Assembly: GCF_030287445.1 (NCBI RefSeq)
Contig: NZ_JASVWB010000002.1
Span: forward strand, 5,022,001-5,086,000
Direction: 5' to 3'
From: Streptomyces sp. ALI-76-A
Lineage (GTDB): Bacteria; Actinomycetota; Actinomycetes; Streptomycetales; Streptomycetaceae
DNA: 64,000 nt
Shown: piece after piece, positions 47,056-55,199 of the stretch
How positions within the stretch are numbered: the first letter of the stretch is position 1
Layout of the letters: each line of letters begins with the position of its first letter
Program-made: the position numbers and the translations under genes
Notes under the pieces: model-generated
Told to the model about the DNA's origin: nothing
Databases searched by the model: none
The model's input: the letters and a program-made list of their open reading frames with translations, nothing else

Positions 47056-48909
47056 ATGCCCGAGCTGAGGTCCCGCACAGTCACCCACGGCCGCAACATG
47101 GCGGGCGCACGCGCCCTTATGCGCGCCTCCGGTGTACCCGGTGCGGACATCGGCCGCAAGCCGATCATCGCGGTCGCCAACAGCTTCACCGAGTTCGTGC
47201 CCGGCCACACCCATCTCCAGCCGGTCGGCCGCATCGTGAGCGAGGCCATCACCGCCGCCGGAGGCATCCCGCGCGAGTTCAACACGATCGCCGTCGACGA
47301 CGGCATCGCGATGGGCCACGGCGGCATGCTGTACAGCCTCCCGTCCCGCGACCTGATCGCGGACTCGGTCGAGTACATGGTCGAGGCCCACTGCGCCGAC
47401 GCCCTGGTCTGCATCTCCAACTGCGACAAGATCACCCCGGGCATGCTGAACGCGGCCCTGCGCCTGAACATCCCGACGGTCTTCGTCTCCGGCGGCCCGA
47501 TGGAGTCCGGCCGGGCCACGCTCGTCGACGGCACGGTCCGCACGCTCGACCTGGTCGACGCGATCTCCGACGCCGTGAACGACAAGATCTCGGACGAGGA
47601 CATCCTCCGCATCGAGGAGAACGCCTGTCCGACCTGCGGCAGCTGTTCCGGCATGTTCACCGCCAACTCGATGAACTGCCTGACCGAGGCCATCGGTCTC
47701 TCCCTCCCCGGCAACGGCTCGGTCCTCGCCACGCACACGGCCCGCAAGCGGCTGTACGTCGACGCCGCTCGCACGGTCATGGACATCACCCGGCGCTACT
47801 ACGAGCAGGACGACGAGACGGTCCTGCCGCGCAACGTCGCCACCATCGCCGCCTTCGAGAACGCGATGGCCCTCGACATCGCGATGGGCGGATCGACCAA
47901 CACGATCCTCCACCTGCTGGCCGCGGCCCAGGAGGCGGGCGTCCCGTTCGGCCTGGAGGAGATCAACGACGTCTCGCGCCGCGTGCCGTGCCTCGCCAAG
48001 GTCGCCCCGAACGTCGCGAAGAACCGCACGTACTACATGGAGGACGTGCACCGCGCCGGCGGCATCCCCGCGCTCCTCGGCGAGCTGCACCGCGCCGGTC
48101 TGCTGAACGAGGACGTGCACTCCGTCCACAGCCCGTCCCTCGCGGACTGGCTCAAGACGTGGGACGTCCGCGGCGGCTCCCCGTCCCCGGAGGCGCTGGA
48201 GCTGTGGCACGCGGCCCCGGGCTGCGTGCGCTCGGCGGAGGCCTTCTCCCAGTCCGAGCGCTGGGAGGCCCTGGACGACGACGCCGAGGGCGGCTGTATC
48301 CGCAGCGCCGAGCACGCGTACTCCAAGGACGGCGGCCTGGCCGTCCTCAAGGGCAACCTCGCGGTCGACGGCTGCGTCGTGAAGACGGCCGGCGTCGACG
48401 AGTCGATCTGGACCTTCGAGGGCCCGGCGGTCGTCTGCGAGTCGCAGGAGGAGGCCGTCGAGAAGATCCTGAACAAGCAGGTCACGCACGGCGATGTCGT
48501 CGTCATCCGCTACGAGGGCCCCAAGGGCGGCCCCGGCATGCAGGAGATGCTCTACCCGACGTCCTTCCTCAAGGGCCGCGGGCTCGGCAAGACCTGCGCC
48601 CTGATCACGGACGGCCGCTTCTCCGGCGGCACGTCGGGCCTGTCCATCGGCCACGCGTCTCCCGAGGCGGCCTCCGGCGGCACCATCGCGCTGGTCGAGG
48701 ACGGCGACCGCATCCGCATCGACATCCCCCACCGCACCATCGAGCTGCTCGTGGACGAGGCCGAACTCGCCCGCCGCGAGCAGGCCCTGAACGGCGTCTA
48801 CGCCCCGAAGAACCGCGAACGCAAGGTGTCGGCGGCACTGCGCGCCTACGCGGCGATGGCCACCAGCGCGGACAAGGGCGCGGTCCGCGACGTGAGCATG
48901 CTGGGCTGA
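47056..48909 (+). CDS. ilvD: Dihydroxy-acid dehydratase
   Basis: IlvD makes the 2-oxo acids that become valine and isoleucine. The 617-residue product matches the [4Fe-4S] class: [12 protein letters not shown] and [25 protein letters not shown] carry the cluster cysteines, and [20 protein letters not shown] lies near the C-terminus. Length agrees with the E. coli enzyme. AAGGAG (47041-47046) sets the ATG; an in-frame TTG at 47038 overlaps it and is not used. It ends ahead of a hairpin terminator. Confidence 0.97.
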   Translation: MPELRSRTVTHGRNMAGARALMRASGVPGADIGRKPIIAVANSFTEFVPGHTHLQPVGRIVSEAITAAGGIPREFNTIAVDDGIAMGHGGMLYSLPSRDLIADSVEYMVEAHCADALVCISNCDKITPGMLNAALRLNIPTVFVSGGPMESGRATLVDGTVRTLDLVDAISDAVNDKISDEDILRIEENACPTCGSCSGMFTANSMNCLTEAIGLSLPGNGSVLATHTARKRLYVDAARTVMDITRRYYEQDDETVLPRNVATIAAFENAMALDIAMGGSTNTILHLLAAAQEAGVPFGLEEINDVSRRVPCLAKVAPNVAKNRTYYMEDVHRAGGIPALLGELHRAGLLNEDVHSVHSPSLADWLKTWDVRGGSPSPEALELWHAAPGCVRSAEAFSQSERWEALDDDAEGGCIRSAEHAYSKDGGLAVLKGNLAVDGCVVKTAGVDESIWTFEGPAVVCESQEEAVEKILNKQVTHGDVVVIRYEGPKGGPGMQEMLYPTSFLKGRGLGKTCALITDGRFSGGTSGLSIGHASPEAASGGTIALVEDGDRIRIDIPHRTIELLVDEAELARREQALNGVYAPKNRERKVSAALRAYAAMATSADKGAVRDVSMLG

Positions 48910-48976
48910 GGCCGGAGGCCACCGAAGGTCCGGCGCGAGCGGGCCGACGCCTGTCGCGTCCCCGGCCGAGGCGTAC

Positions 48977-49007
48977 GAAGGGGCCGTCTCTCGGAGGCGG
49001 CCCCTTC
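48977..49007 (+). terminator. Bidirectional hairpin terminator between ilvD and the Ser/Thr kinase
   Basis: GAAGGGGCCG (48977-48986) pairs with CGGCCCCTTC (48998-49007), and the inner part can extend the stem to a short loop. The two flanking genes converge on it. Confidence 0.8.
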
Positions 49008-49046
49008 CTCCGCTTCCTCCGCCACCGTCCTGCCGGCCCCCGGGGC

Positions 49047-51167
49047 CTACCAGGCCGACGGATCACGTCCGTCCACGGCGAAGACGGTGCCGTCGGGGGC
49101 GCCGGCGTAGACATGACGGCCGACGATGACGGGCTCGGGCAAGTGAGCTGCGACCGCGTCAGCGTTCGTGCCGAGCCGCGGAGGTGTCTGCCCGAGGAGC
49201 TTGCCGTCACGGGCGTCCACGGCGAGCAGTCGCCCGTCAGGGGCCGCGACGTACACGTGGCGGCCGTCGGTGACCGGAGCGGAGCTCCGGGACACGGCTG
49301 TCTCCAGGGCCCAGCGCTGCTTCTGGGCGGCCATGTCGACGGCCACCAGCGAGCCCCCCGTACCCGTCAGGTAGACGACGTCTCCGTACACGGTGACGTG
49401 GGCCTGCTCGACGGAAACGGGCAGCCGCACCCGCCGGGACGCCCCGCTGCCCGGGGTGTAACGGATCACGGCGTCAGCGCTCCCGTACACCTCGTCGACC
49501 GAAGTGAGGAACACCGACCCGCCCGCCGCGCCGACGGGCTCCAGCTCTCCTGGCAGCCGCGCGTCCCACCGCACGTCGCCCGTGCCCGGATCCACGGCGG
49601 TGACCCGCGTACTCGGCCCGCCCGCCGACCCGCTCGTCGAGACGCTCGTCGTGTACGCCAGGGTGTCTCCGGCGAACGAGGCGAAGTAGGGCACCTTGTG
49701 GCCCGGTATCCGGCGGCTCCACTTCGTGTCGCCCGAAGCGCCGTCCACTCCGGTGACCGTGCCGTCGGCACCGGTGAACAACAGCATGTCGCTGGTGGTC
49801 TCCAGCCCCGTGTACGCGGGCACGCGCTGCCGCCAACGCGGGTTGCCCGAGGCCGGGTCGAGCGCCTCCAGGCGTCGGCCTCGATCCACCGAAGGCTGGA
49901 CCAGACCGCCCGTCAGAGCCGGCGGTCCGGCCCCGCGCGTCGCGGCGACGGAGCGCCGCCACACCACCTGACCGTCGGACGGATCCAGGGCGAAGACCAG
50001 CCCGGCCTGGGCACAGACCAACGTGCCCGCACCGTACGAACACCGCGGAGTGCCCTGCGCGGACGTCGGTGTCGCCGCCCACGCGCTGAACCCGGTCGGC
50101 GTCGTCCGTGGCGTACTGCTCTTCGGTACCGCCGCCTCCCCGGTGAACAGCTGCACCGCGAGCAACGCGACGACCGAGACCAGACCGAGGGCGCCGGCCC
50201 CGAGCACCGCCCTCCTGCGCGAGCGTGCCCTCGGGCGCTGTTCAGGCTTCTCGGTCCGTTCGGGCTCATCCGTGCGGGACTTCGACGGGGCCGTGTCGTC
50301 CGTCCGCTGCTCCGGTATGAACACCTGCGTGTCGTACGAGGCCGCCACCGACCGCAGCTCCCGCATCAACTCGTCCGGCGTGGGCCGCTCCTCCGGCTCC
50401 TTGGCCAGACACCGCAGCACCAGCGGAGCGAGATTCTCCGGTACGCCGGTCAGGTCCGGCTCGTCGTGCACGACCTGATAGGCCACGACGTACGGACTGT
50501 CCGAGTCGAACGGCCCACGCCCCGTGGCCGCGTGGACCATCACGGACCCCAGCGCGAAGATGTCGGCGGCGGGACCCACTTCCCGCGGTCGCCGGAACTG
50601 TTCGGGCGCCATGAACGGCGGAGTCCCGATCAACTTCCCGGTCTCTGTCCGCAGTTCGCTGTCCTTCGGCCGAGAGATGCCGAAGTCGATGACCTTGGGC
50701 CCGTCCTCGGCGAGCAGGACGTTGCTCGGCTTCAGATCCCGGTGCACGACCCCGACCCGGTGGATGTCGCGCAGGGCCTCGGCCAGTCCGGCCATCAGGC
50801 GCCGCAACTGGGCAGGGGTCATGGCCCCGTTCCGCTTCACATGGTCGGACAGCGTCGGCCCGGGAATGAACAGGGTGGCCATCCAGGGCCGTTCGGCCTC
50901 CGAGTCGGCATCCACGACGGACGCCGTGAAGGCACCGCTGACCTTCCGCGCGGCAGCCACCTCCTGCCGGAACCGCCCTCTGAACTCGGGGTCCTTGGCG
51001 AACTGGGCGTGCACGACCTTCACCGCGAGCTTCATCCCCGAGGTGCTCCGCGCCAGGTGCACGACACCCATGCCCCCGGAGCCCAGAGATGACTCCAGGC
51101 GGTAGTGACCGGCGTATTCAGGAAGTTCCGCTTCCGCTCCCGCCCCAGTGTTGCGCTGTGGCGCCAT
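49047..51167 (-). CDS. Receptor-like serine/threonine protein kinase with PQQ beta-propeller
   Basis: 706 residues. The Hanks-type kinase domain (about 20-275) has GSGGMGVVHLA, the catalytic Lys in LAVKVV, HRDLKPSNV, DFGISRP and APEQF. A Pro/Arg-rich juxtamembrane stretch leads to one membrane helix (about 320-340, VLGAGALGLVSVVALLAVQL) and then an extracytoplasmic domain of repeated PQQ-type blades (GLVFALDPSDGQVVWRR, RLEALDPASGNPRWR, VTAVDPGTGDVRWD, LVAVDMAAQKQRW, LLAVDARDGKLLG). The propeller probably senses an external ligand or protein. Substrates are unknown; the neighbouring SH3 gene may be unrelated. Confidence 0.92.
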   Translation of the reverse strand: MAPQRNTGAGAEAELPEYAGHYRLESSLGSGGMGVVHLARSTSGMKLAVKVVHAQFAKDPEFRGRFRQEVAAARKVSGAFTASVVDADSEAERPWMATLFIPGPTLSDHVKRNGAMTPAQLRRLMAGLAEALRDIHRVGVVHRDLKPSNVLLAEDGPKVIDFGISRPKDSELRTETGKLIGTPPFMAPEQFRRPREVGPAADIFALGSVMVHAATGRGPFDSDSPYVVAYQVVHDEPDLTGVPENLAPLVLRCLAKEPEERPTPDELMRELRSVAASYDTQVFIPEQRTDDTAPSKSRTDEPERTEKPEQRPRARSRRRAVLGAGALGLVSVVALLAVQLFTGEAAVPKSSTPRTTPTGFSAWAATPTSAQGTPRCSYGAGTLVCAQAGLVFALDPSDGQVVWRRSVAATRGAGPPALTGGLVQPSVDRGRRLEALDPASGNPRWRQRVPAYTGLETTSDMLLFTGADGTVTGVDGASGDTKWSRRIPGHKVPYFASFAGDTLAYTTSVSTSGSAGGPSTRVTAVDPGTGDVRWDARLPGELEPVGAAGGSVFLTSVDEVYGSADAVIRYTPGSGASRRVRLPVSVEQAHVTVYGDVVYLTGTGGSLVAVDMAAQKQRWALETAVSRSSAPVTDGRHVYVAAPDGRLLAVDARDGKLLGQTPPRLGTNADAVAAHLPEPVIVGRHVYAGAPDGTVFAVDGRDPSAW

Positions 51168-51289
51168 GGAACCACCCCCGTGCTGTTCGTCCGCGCGCGC
51201 GACGCACGGAGCCTAGTCGATGAGGCGTACGGGACAGAGGCGGCTTGCTAGCCTCCGTGTGCGGGTTGCGCACATATGTTTCATGGCGT

Positions 51290-51329
51290 GATTCCGGGGA
51301 ATCAACGGGACCCCATGGCAGTCATGGGG
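51290..51329 (+). promoter_or_regulatory. Two small hairpins in the leader of the SH3-domain gene
   Basis: GATTCCGGGGAATC (51290-51303) and CCCCATG-GCAGT-CATGGGG (51311-51329) are perfect short inverted repeats, followed by the Shine-Dalgarno GGGGGAGG (51336-51343). They could be operators or leader structures that affect translation. Confidence 0.4.
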
Positions 51330-51349
51330 TGCAACGGGGGAGGTCTTTC

Positions 51350-51682
51350 ATGTCGGTTGACCGTGTCGAAAAGTTGGAAGAGGCAGCGGGCGGTGGCGTG
51401 GCGGAAGCCGTGACCACGGCGGCCACGGCTGTGCGCTACTACTCGGTCGCACCGGGCGTCCGGCTCAATGTCCGCAGCGGCCCGGGTACCGGCTACACCG
51501 TCGTGCGTGTCCTGCCCGAGGGGGCGAGGGTGCCGATCTTCTGCCAGACACCCGGCACCACGGTGACGGGCCCGTACGGCACGTCGAACATCTGGGACAA
51601 CATCGACGACGGCCAGTTCGTCTCGGACACCTACGTGAACACGGGCGCCGACGGCTACATCCGCCCCCGCTGCTCGTTCTGA
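51350..51682 (+). CDS. Small bacterial SH3-domain protein without signal peptide
   Basis: 110 residues from the ATG set by GGGGGAGG. The N-terminal 25 residues are charged and Ala/Thr-rich with no secretion signal. A single SH3b domain follows (YYSVAPGVRLNVRSGPGTGYTVVRVLPEGARVPIFCQTPGTTVTGPYGTSNIWDNI) and ends with a conserved tail (DTYVNTGADGYIRPRCSF) that contributes one of two cysteines. Such domains usually bind peptidoglycan outside the cell, so the lack of a signal is odd. The damaged paralogue directly downstream still has a signal-like sequence. Confidence 0.8.
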   Translation: MSVDRVEKLEEAAGGGVAEAVTTAATAVRYYSVAPGVRLNVRSGPGTGYTVVRVLPEGARVPIFCQTPGTTVTGPYGTSNIWDNIDDGQFVSDTYVNTGADGYIRPRCSF

Positions 51683-51687
51683 TCCCA

Positions 51688-52265
51688 CCACCCCTACGCA
51701 GATCCCTCGCGCTCGCGGGCCTCAACGGAGCCCTGCTCATGGCCGGGGCGGCCACCGCCCAGGCCCGCGGTCGTGCGCTACTACCCGGTCGCGGACGGCG
51801 TCCGCCTCAACGTCCGCAGCGACCCGGCACCACCTACGGCGTCCGCCTCAACGTCCGCAGCGACCCGGCACCACCTACGGCGTCCGCCTCAACGTCCGCA
51901 GCGGCCCGGCCCCACCTACGGCGTCCGCCTCAACGTCCGCAGCGGCCCGGCCCCACCTACGGCGTCCGCCTCAACGTCCGCAGCGGCCCGGCCCCACCTA
52001 CGGCGTCCGCCTCAACGTCCGCAGCGACCCGGCACCACCTACGGCGTCCGCCTCAACGTCCGCAGCGACCCGGCACCACCTACGGCGTCGTCCGCGTCCT
52101 GCCGGTGGGCGCCCAGGTTCCGATCTGGTGCCAGACACCGGGCCAGACCGTCACCGGCCCGTACGGCACGTCGACATCCGGGACGACATCGGCAGCGGCG
52201 AGTACGTCTCGGACACCTACGTGAACACCGGCGCCGACGGCTACGTCACCTCCCGCTGCGCCTGA
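51688..52265 (+). pseudogene. Damaged SH3-domain paralogue interrupted by a 41-bp repeat array
   Basis: The stretch decodes, in pieces, as a secreted SH3 protein like its upstream neighbour. A signal-like segment (RRSLALAGLNGALLMAGAATAQA, only an internal ATG at 51739) is followed in another frame by VVRYYPVADGVRLNVRS. After seven 41-bp repeats come GVVRVLPVGAQVPIWCQTPGQTVTGPYGTS and, after a further one-base shift near 52170, DTYVNTGADGYVTSRCA and a stop at 52263. At least two frameshifts lie outside the array. The signal frame re-enters the SH3 frame only because seven units (each one base short of 42) are present. It may be a pseudogene or a phase-variable gene, and sequencing error at GGG runs is not excluded. 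Confidence 0.7.
51797..52083. repeat. Seven tandem 41-bp repeats
   Basis: GGCGTCCGCCTCAACGTCCG starts units at 51797, 51838, 51879, 51920, 51961, 52002 and 52043. Units 1, 2, 6 and 7 carry GACCCGGCACC; units 3-5 carry GGCCCGGCCCC. The unit corresponds to 14 codons of the SH3 domain (GVRLNVRS-GT-Y) with one base missing, so each copy shifts the frame by one. Confidence 0.95.
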
Positions 52266-52289
52266 TGTCCGTCTGAACGGAGCCCCGCG

Positions 52290-52363
52290 GGCCCGTCGGA
52301 GCCCGAGGCCCGCGGGCCCGTCGGAGCCCGAGACCCGCAGGCCCGTCGGAGCCCGCGGGCCAC
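52290..52363. repeat. Three 25-bp tandem repeats before the small membrane gene
   Basis: GGCCCGTCGGAGCCCG recurs at 52290, 52315 and 52340 with a period of 25 bp, between the damaged SH3 gene and the next start codon. Nothing else is recognisable there except CATAAT (52372-52377). Confidence 0.8.
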
Positions 52364-52383
52364 CCCGGAGCCATAATCGACGC

Positions 52384-52887
52384 GTGAGCGACGAAACCGG
52401 CACCCAGGCAACCCCCGCGGGCCCCACCACCCCCCGCCCCGAGCCCCTCCGCCTCTTCGGCACCACCTGGGTGCACCACGACAACGGCTACACCCCCCGC
52501 CGCATCGCGGCCTCCCTCGGCTCCCTGACCGCCGCGGCCGTCTCCTGCCTGGTCCTCCGCTTCGCTTACCAGGGCCTCCAGATCGCCGACACCGGCAGTT
52601 TCGTGAACGTCTTGGTCGTCGCGATGTTCGCCATCTGTAGCGCCCTCGCCTTCCGCCACACCTGGGACGGTTTCGGCGCCCGCCCCGACCCCGACCGCCA
52701 GGCCTCCCTCCGCGGCCTGCTGGCCGTCGGCTTCGTCGGCTCGCTCCTCGCCTACTTCTTCCGCTCCCTCATCGAGGCCCCCGGCGAGAAGCGCGCCCGC
52801 GAGGAGTACGAAGCGGCCCTCGCACACCACCAGAAGCGCACCTCCCGCCGCACCGGCAACCCGTCGAAGAAGCGCCGCCGCGGATAG
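52384..52887 (+). CDS. Small integral membrane protein of unknown function
   Basis: 167 residues from a GTG 6 nt after CATAAT (likely leaderless). A hydrophilic Pro-rich N-terminus is followed by three hydrophobic segments (about 44-64, 74-92 and 108-128) and a strongly basic C-terminal tail (HHQKRTSRRTGNPSKKRRRG). No family recognised. The next gene starts 61 bp downstream on the same strand. Confidence 0.7.
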   Translation: MSDETGTQATPAGPTTPRPEPLRLFGTTWVHHDNGYTPRRIAASLGSLTAAAVSCLVLRFAYQGLQIADTGSFVNVLVVAMFAICSALAFRHTWDGFGARPDPDRQASLRGLLAVGFVGSLLAYFFRSLIEAPGEKRAREEYEAALAHHQKRTSRRTGNPSKKRRRG

Positions 52888-52948
52888 GTCACCCCTCTCT
52901 CACCCAGAACTCACCGCGCCCCACACCGGCCCCCGCCACCATGGCCCT

Positions 52949-53713
52949 ATGACGGCCTCCTCCCGCGCCACCCGCGCCCACTCCTTCAACGCCGCCGCGG
53001 CCCAGTACGCCGCCGGCCGCCCCTCCTACCCGCCCGGCCTCTTCGACGCGATCGAGAACCTCGCCGGCCGCTCCCTCAGCCGTGCCCGCGTCGCGGACAT
53101 CGGTGCCGGCACCGGCATAGCGACCGCCCTCCTGCACGCCCGCGGCGCCGACGTGATCGCCGTCGAACCCGGCGACGGCATGGCGGCCCAGTTCCGCCGC
53201 GCCCACCCCGGCATCCCGATCATCAGGGGCGACGGCAACACCCTCCCCCTGACCACCGCCTCCGTCGACTTCGTCACCTACGCGCAGGCCTGGCACTGGA
53301 CCGACCCCGCCCAGGCGCTTCCGGAGGCCCTGCGTGTACTGCGCCCGGGCGGCGCACTCGCCCTGTGGTGGAACACGGAGGCCCTCGACGTGCCATGGAT
53401 CTCGGAGGCCGCCGACCGCGTCGGCCGCCACTTCGGCGTGAACATCTCCGCCGAGAAGCGCAACGTCAACGCCCGCGCCGTGGACCCCACCGGTGGCCTC
53501 GGCTTCGCCCGCCGCGAGGTCCGCTGGAGCCGACGCGTCCCGGTCGACACCCACCTCGCCAACCTCGGCAGCCACTCGATCTTCCTGGTGCACGGCCAGG
53601 AAGAGAGCGCCGCCTTCCTCGCCGAGGAACGCCGCCACCTGCTCGAGACCTTCCCGGACGGAATCGTCGAAGAGGTCTACGACGTCATCCTCCTCCTCGC
53701 CACCACCCCCTGA
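52949..53713 (+). CDS. Class I SAM-dependent methyltransferase
   Basis: 254 residues with the UbiE/Methyltransf_11 pattern: motif I VADIGAGTGIATALLHARGADVIAVEPGDGM, then the FVTYAQAWHWTDPAQALPEALRVLRPGG segment. The N-terminal FNAAAAQYAAGRPSYPPGLFDAI is typical of small-molecule methyltransferases. The substrate is unknown. Confidence 0.88.
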   Translation: MTASSRATRAHSFNAAAAQYAAGRPSYPPGLFDAIENLAGRSLSRARVADIGAGTGIATALLHARGADVIAVEPGDGMAAQFRRAHPGIPIIRGDGNTLPLTTASVDFVTYAQAWHWTDPAQALPEALRVLRPGGALALWWNTEALDVPWISEAADRVGRHFGVNISAEKRNVNARAVDPTGGLGFARREVRWSRRVPVDTHLANLGSHSIFLVHGQEESAAFLAEERRHLLETFPDGIVEEVYDVILLLATTP

Positions 53714-54338
53714 CCCACACCCGTCCGCCACCCCGCGCAGCCCTCACCCCCTTCACCCACGTCACCACCCATCCACCGGCACGTTGTCCAGCGACGGCAC
53801 CAGGTCCACGCCGACACCTGCCCTACGCGACACCTGCTCCACCCGCAACTCCTCCAGGTCGGCACCTGATCGTCGCCATCCACTGCTCGGCGCGCCCGCT
53901 GTTCGGCACCGCCATTTCCCCGGGGGGCGCCCCGCTTGGGACCAGGCAGGTCCTAGCTAGTGCCGTGGCAGGCAACGTTCGCCCCGTCGCGACGCCCGGC
54001 ACGCCCTCTCGCCGCACCGGCCGAAAGCCCAAGTACATCCAGTACGAGGGCTTGCGGCCGACACGCCGAGAGCACGCACCGGACGCCGCTCCTTGACGGG
54101 CAAACGTTGCCTGCCGCGGCACTAGCCCCGCCCACCAGCCCGCCCAGGTTTGGCTGGCGCCCCCGCCCCCGGTTCACCACCCGAGCGGCCATGGCCCACA
54201 CCCACGCCGCCAGCCCCTGGTCCCCGTCCCCGGCCCTCAGCTCGCAGCGCCCGGCCCCCGGTCACAGAGCAACGGCAACGCGAGACGCGTGGACCACCCG
54301 CTTGACGCCCCTCCATCCTCCGGAGCATTATTCATCGC
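53714..54338. other. Gene-free region with an element and a possible gene remnant
   Basis: 625 bp without an intact gene. On the minus strand between about 53925 and 53770, two overlapping frames read as if they were one frameshifted coding end (AVPNSGRAEQWMATI, then ADLEELRVEQVSRRAGVGVD ending VDGW and a stop). This may be the remains of a small gene. The rest is the inverted-repeat element at 53957-54125 and the promoter region of the ABC operon. Confidence 0.35.
53957..54125. mobile_element. MITE-like inverted-repeat element, long form (169 bp)
   Basis: Starts CTAGTGCCGTGGCAGGCAAC and ends with the near-perfect inverse (GTTGCCTGCCGCGGCACTAG); the arms are about 32 bp. CTAG bounds both sides. 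It is related in inverse orientation to the 107-bp element at 37730-37836 and has an additional 62-bp internal segment between two CGCACCGG copies. It has no coding capacity, so movement would need a transposase supplied in trans, possibly of an IS630 type. Confidence 0.8.
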
Positions 54339-54350
54339 ATGATGAATTAT
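54327..54350. promoter_or_regulatory. AT-rich operator-like dyad over the ABC-transporter start codon
   Basis: A 24-bp dyad with arms ATTATTCATC (54327-54336) and GATGAATTAT (54341-54350) around GCAT, one mismatched pair per arm. It covers the start codon, and CATTAT (54326-54331) would be the -10 of a leaderless transcript. A repressor bound here would block transcription; the repressor is not encoded next door. Confidence 0.6.
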
Positions 54351-55199
54351 GCCACCGACCCACCCGGCAACGGAACAACCCCGGTGGAAACCACCCCGGA
54401 CACCTCCCCTCACACCGTCGACGCGCGCCCGGCCCCCGCCCCCGCCATCCGTGCCGAAGACCTCACCGTGGTCCGCGGCACCCGCACCGTCCTGCGCGGC
54501 CTCGACTTCAGCGTCCCGCGTGGTCAGATCACCGGGCTGCTCGGCCCTTCGGGATGCGGCAAGTCGACCTTGATGCGGGCGATCGTCGGCACCCAGGCCA
54601 AGGTGACCGGCACCCTCGACGTCCTCGGCAGCCCCGCCGGCCACCCCACCCTCCGCACCCGTATCGGCTACGTCACCCAAGCCCCCTCGGTCTACGACGA
54701 CCTGACCGTCCGCCAGAACCTCGACTACTTCGCCGCGATCCTCGACCCGGGCCGCGCCGCCACGGACCGCCGCCACGAGAACGTCACCCGGGCCATCACC
54801 GACGTCGACCTGACCACCCACGCCGACGCGCTCGCCGGCAACCTCTCCGGCGGCCAGCGCAGCCGCGTCTCCCTGGCCGTCGCCCTCCTCGGCACCCCCG
54901 AACTCCTCGTCCTCGACGAACCGACCGTCGGCCTGGACCCGGTCCTCCGCCGCGACCTGTGGAACCTCTTCCACGACACCGCGGCACACCACCGCGCAAC
55001 CCTGTTGATCTCCTCCCACGTCATGGACGAGGCCGAGCGCTGCCACCGCCTCCTCCTCATGCGCGAGGGCGAGATCCTCGCCGACGACACGCCGGACGCC
55101 CTGCGCACCCGCACCCACTCCGAGACGGTCGAGGCGGCCTTTCTGTACTTGGTCGACGAGGCCGTCGCGGCCGGCCGCACCAAGGAGAGCGCACGATGA
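54339..55199 (+). CDS. ABC-2 type exporter, ATP-binding subunit
   Basis: 286 residues. After a 35-residue polar N-terminus comes a complete nucleotide-binding domain: Walker A LLGPSGCGKSTLMRA, Q-loop YVTQAPSVYDDLT, signature LSGGQRSRVSLAVALL, Walker B LLVLDEPTVGLDP and the switch His in ISSHVMDEAERC. The start is ATG 54339 (or 54342), with no Shine-Dalgarno. It is coupled by ATGA to the permease gene, so the two form a DrrAB-like exporter of drugs or lipids. Confidence 0.93.
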   Translation: MMNYATDPPGNGTTPVETTPDTSPHTVDARPAPAPAIRAEDLTVVRGTRTVLRGLDFSVPRGQITGLLGPSGCGKSTLMRAIVGTQAKVTGTLDVLGSPAGHPTLRTRIGYVTQAPSVYDDLTVRQNLDYFAAILDPGRAATDRRHENVTRAITDVDLTTHADALAGNLSGGQRSRVSLAVALLGTPELLVLDEPTVGLDPVLRRDLWNLFHDTAAHHRATLLISSHVMDEAERCHRLLLMREGEILADDTPDALRTRTHSETVEAAFLYLVDEAVAAGRTKESAR

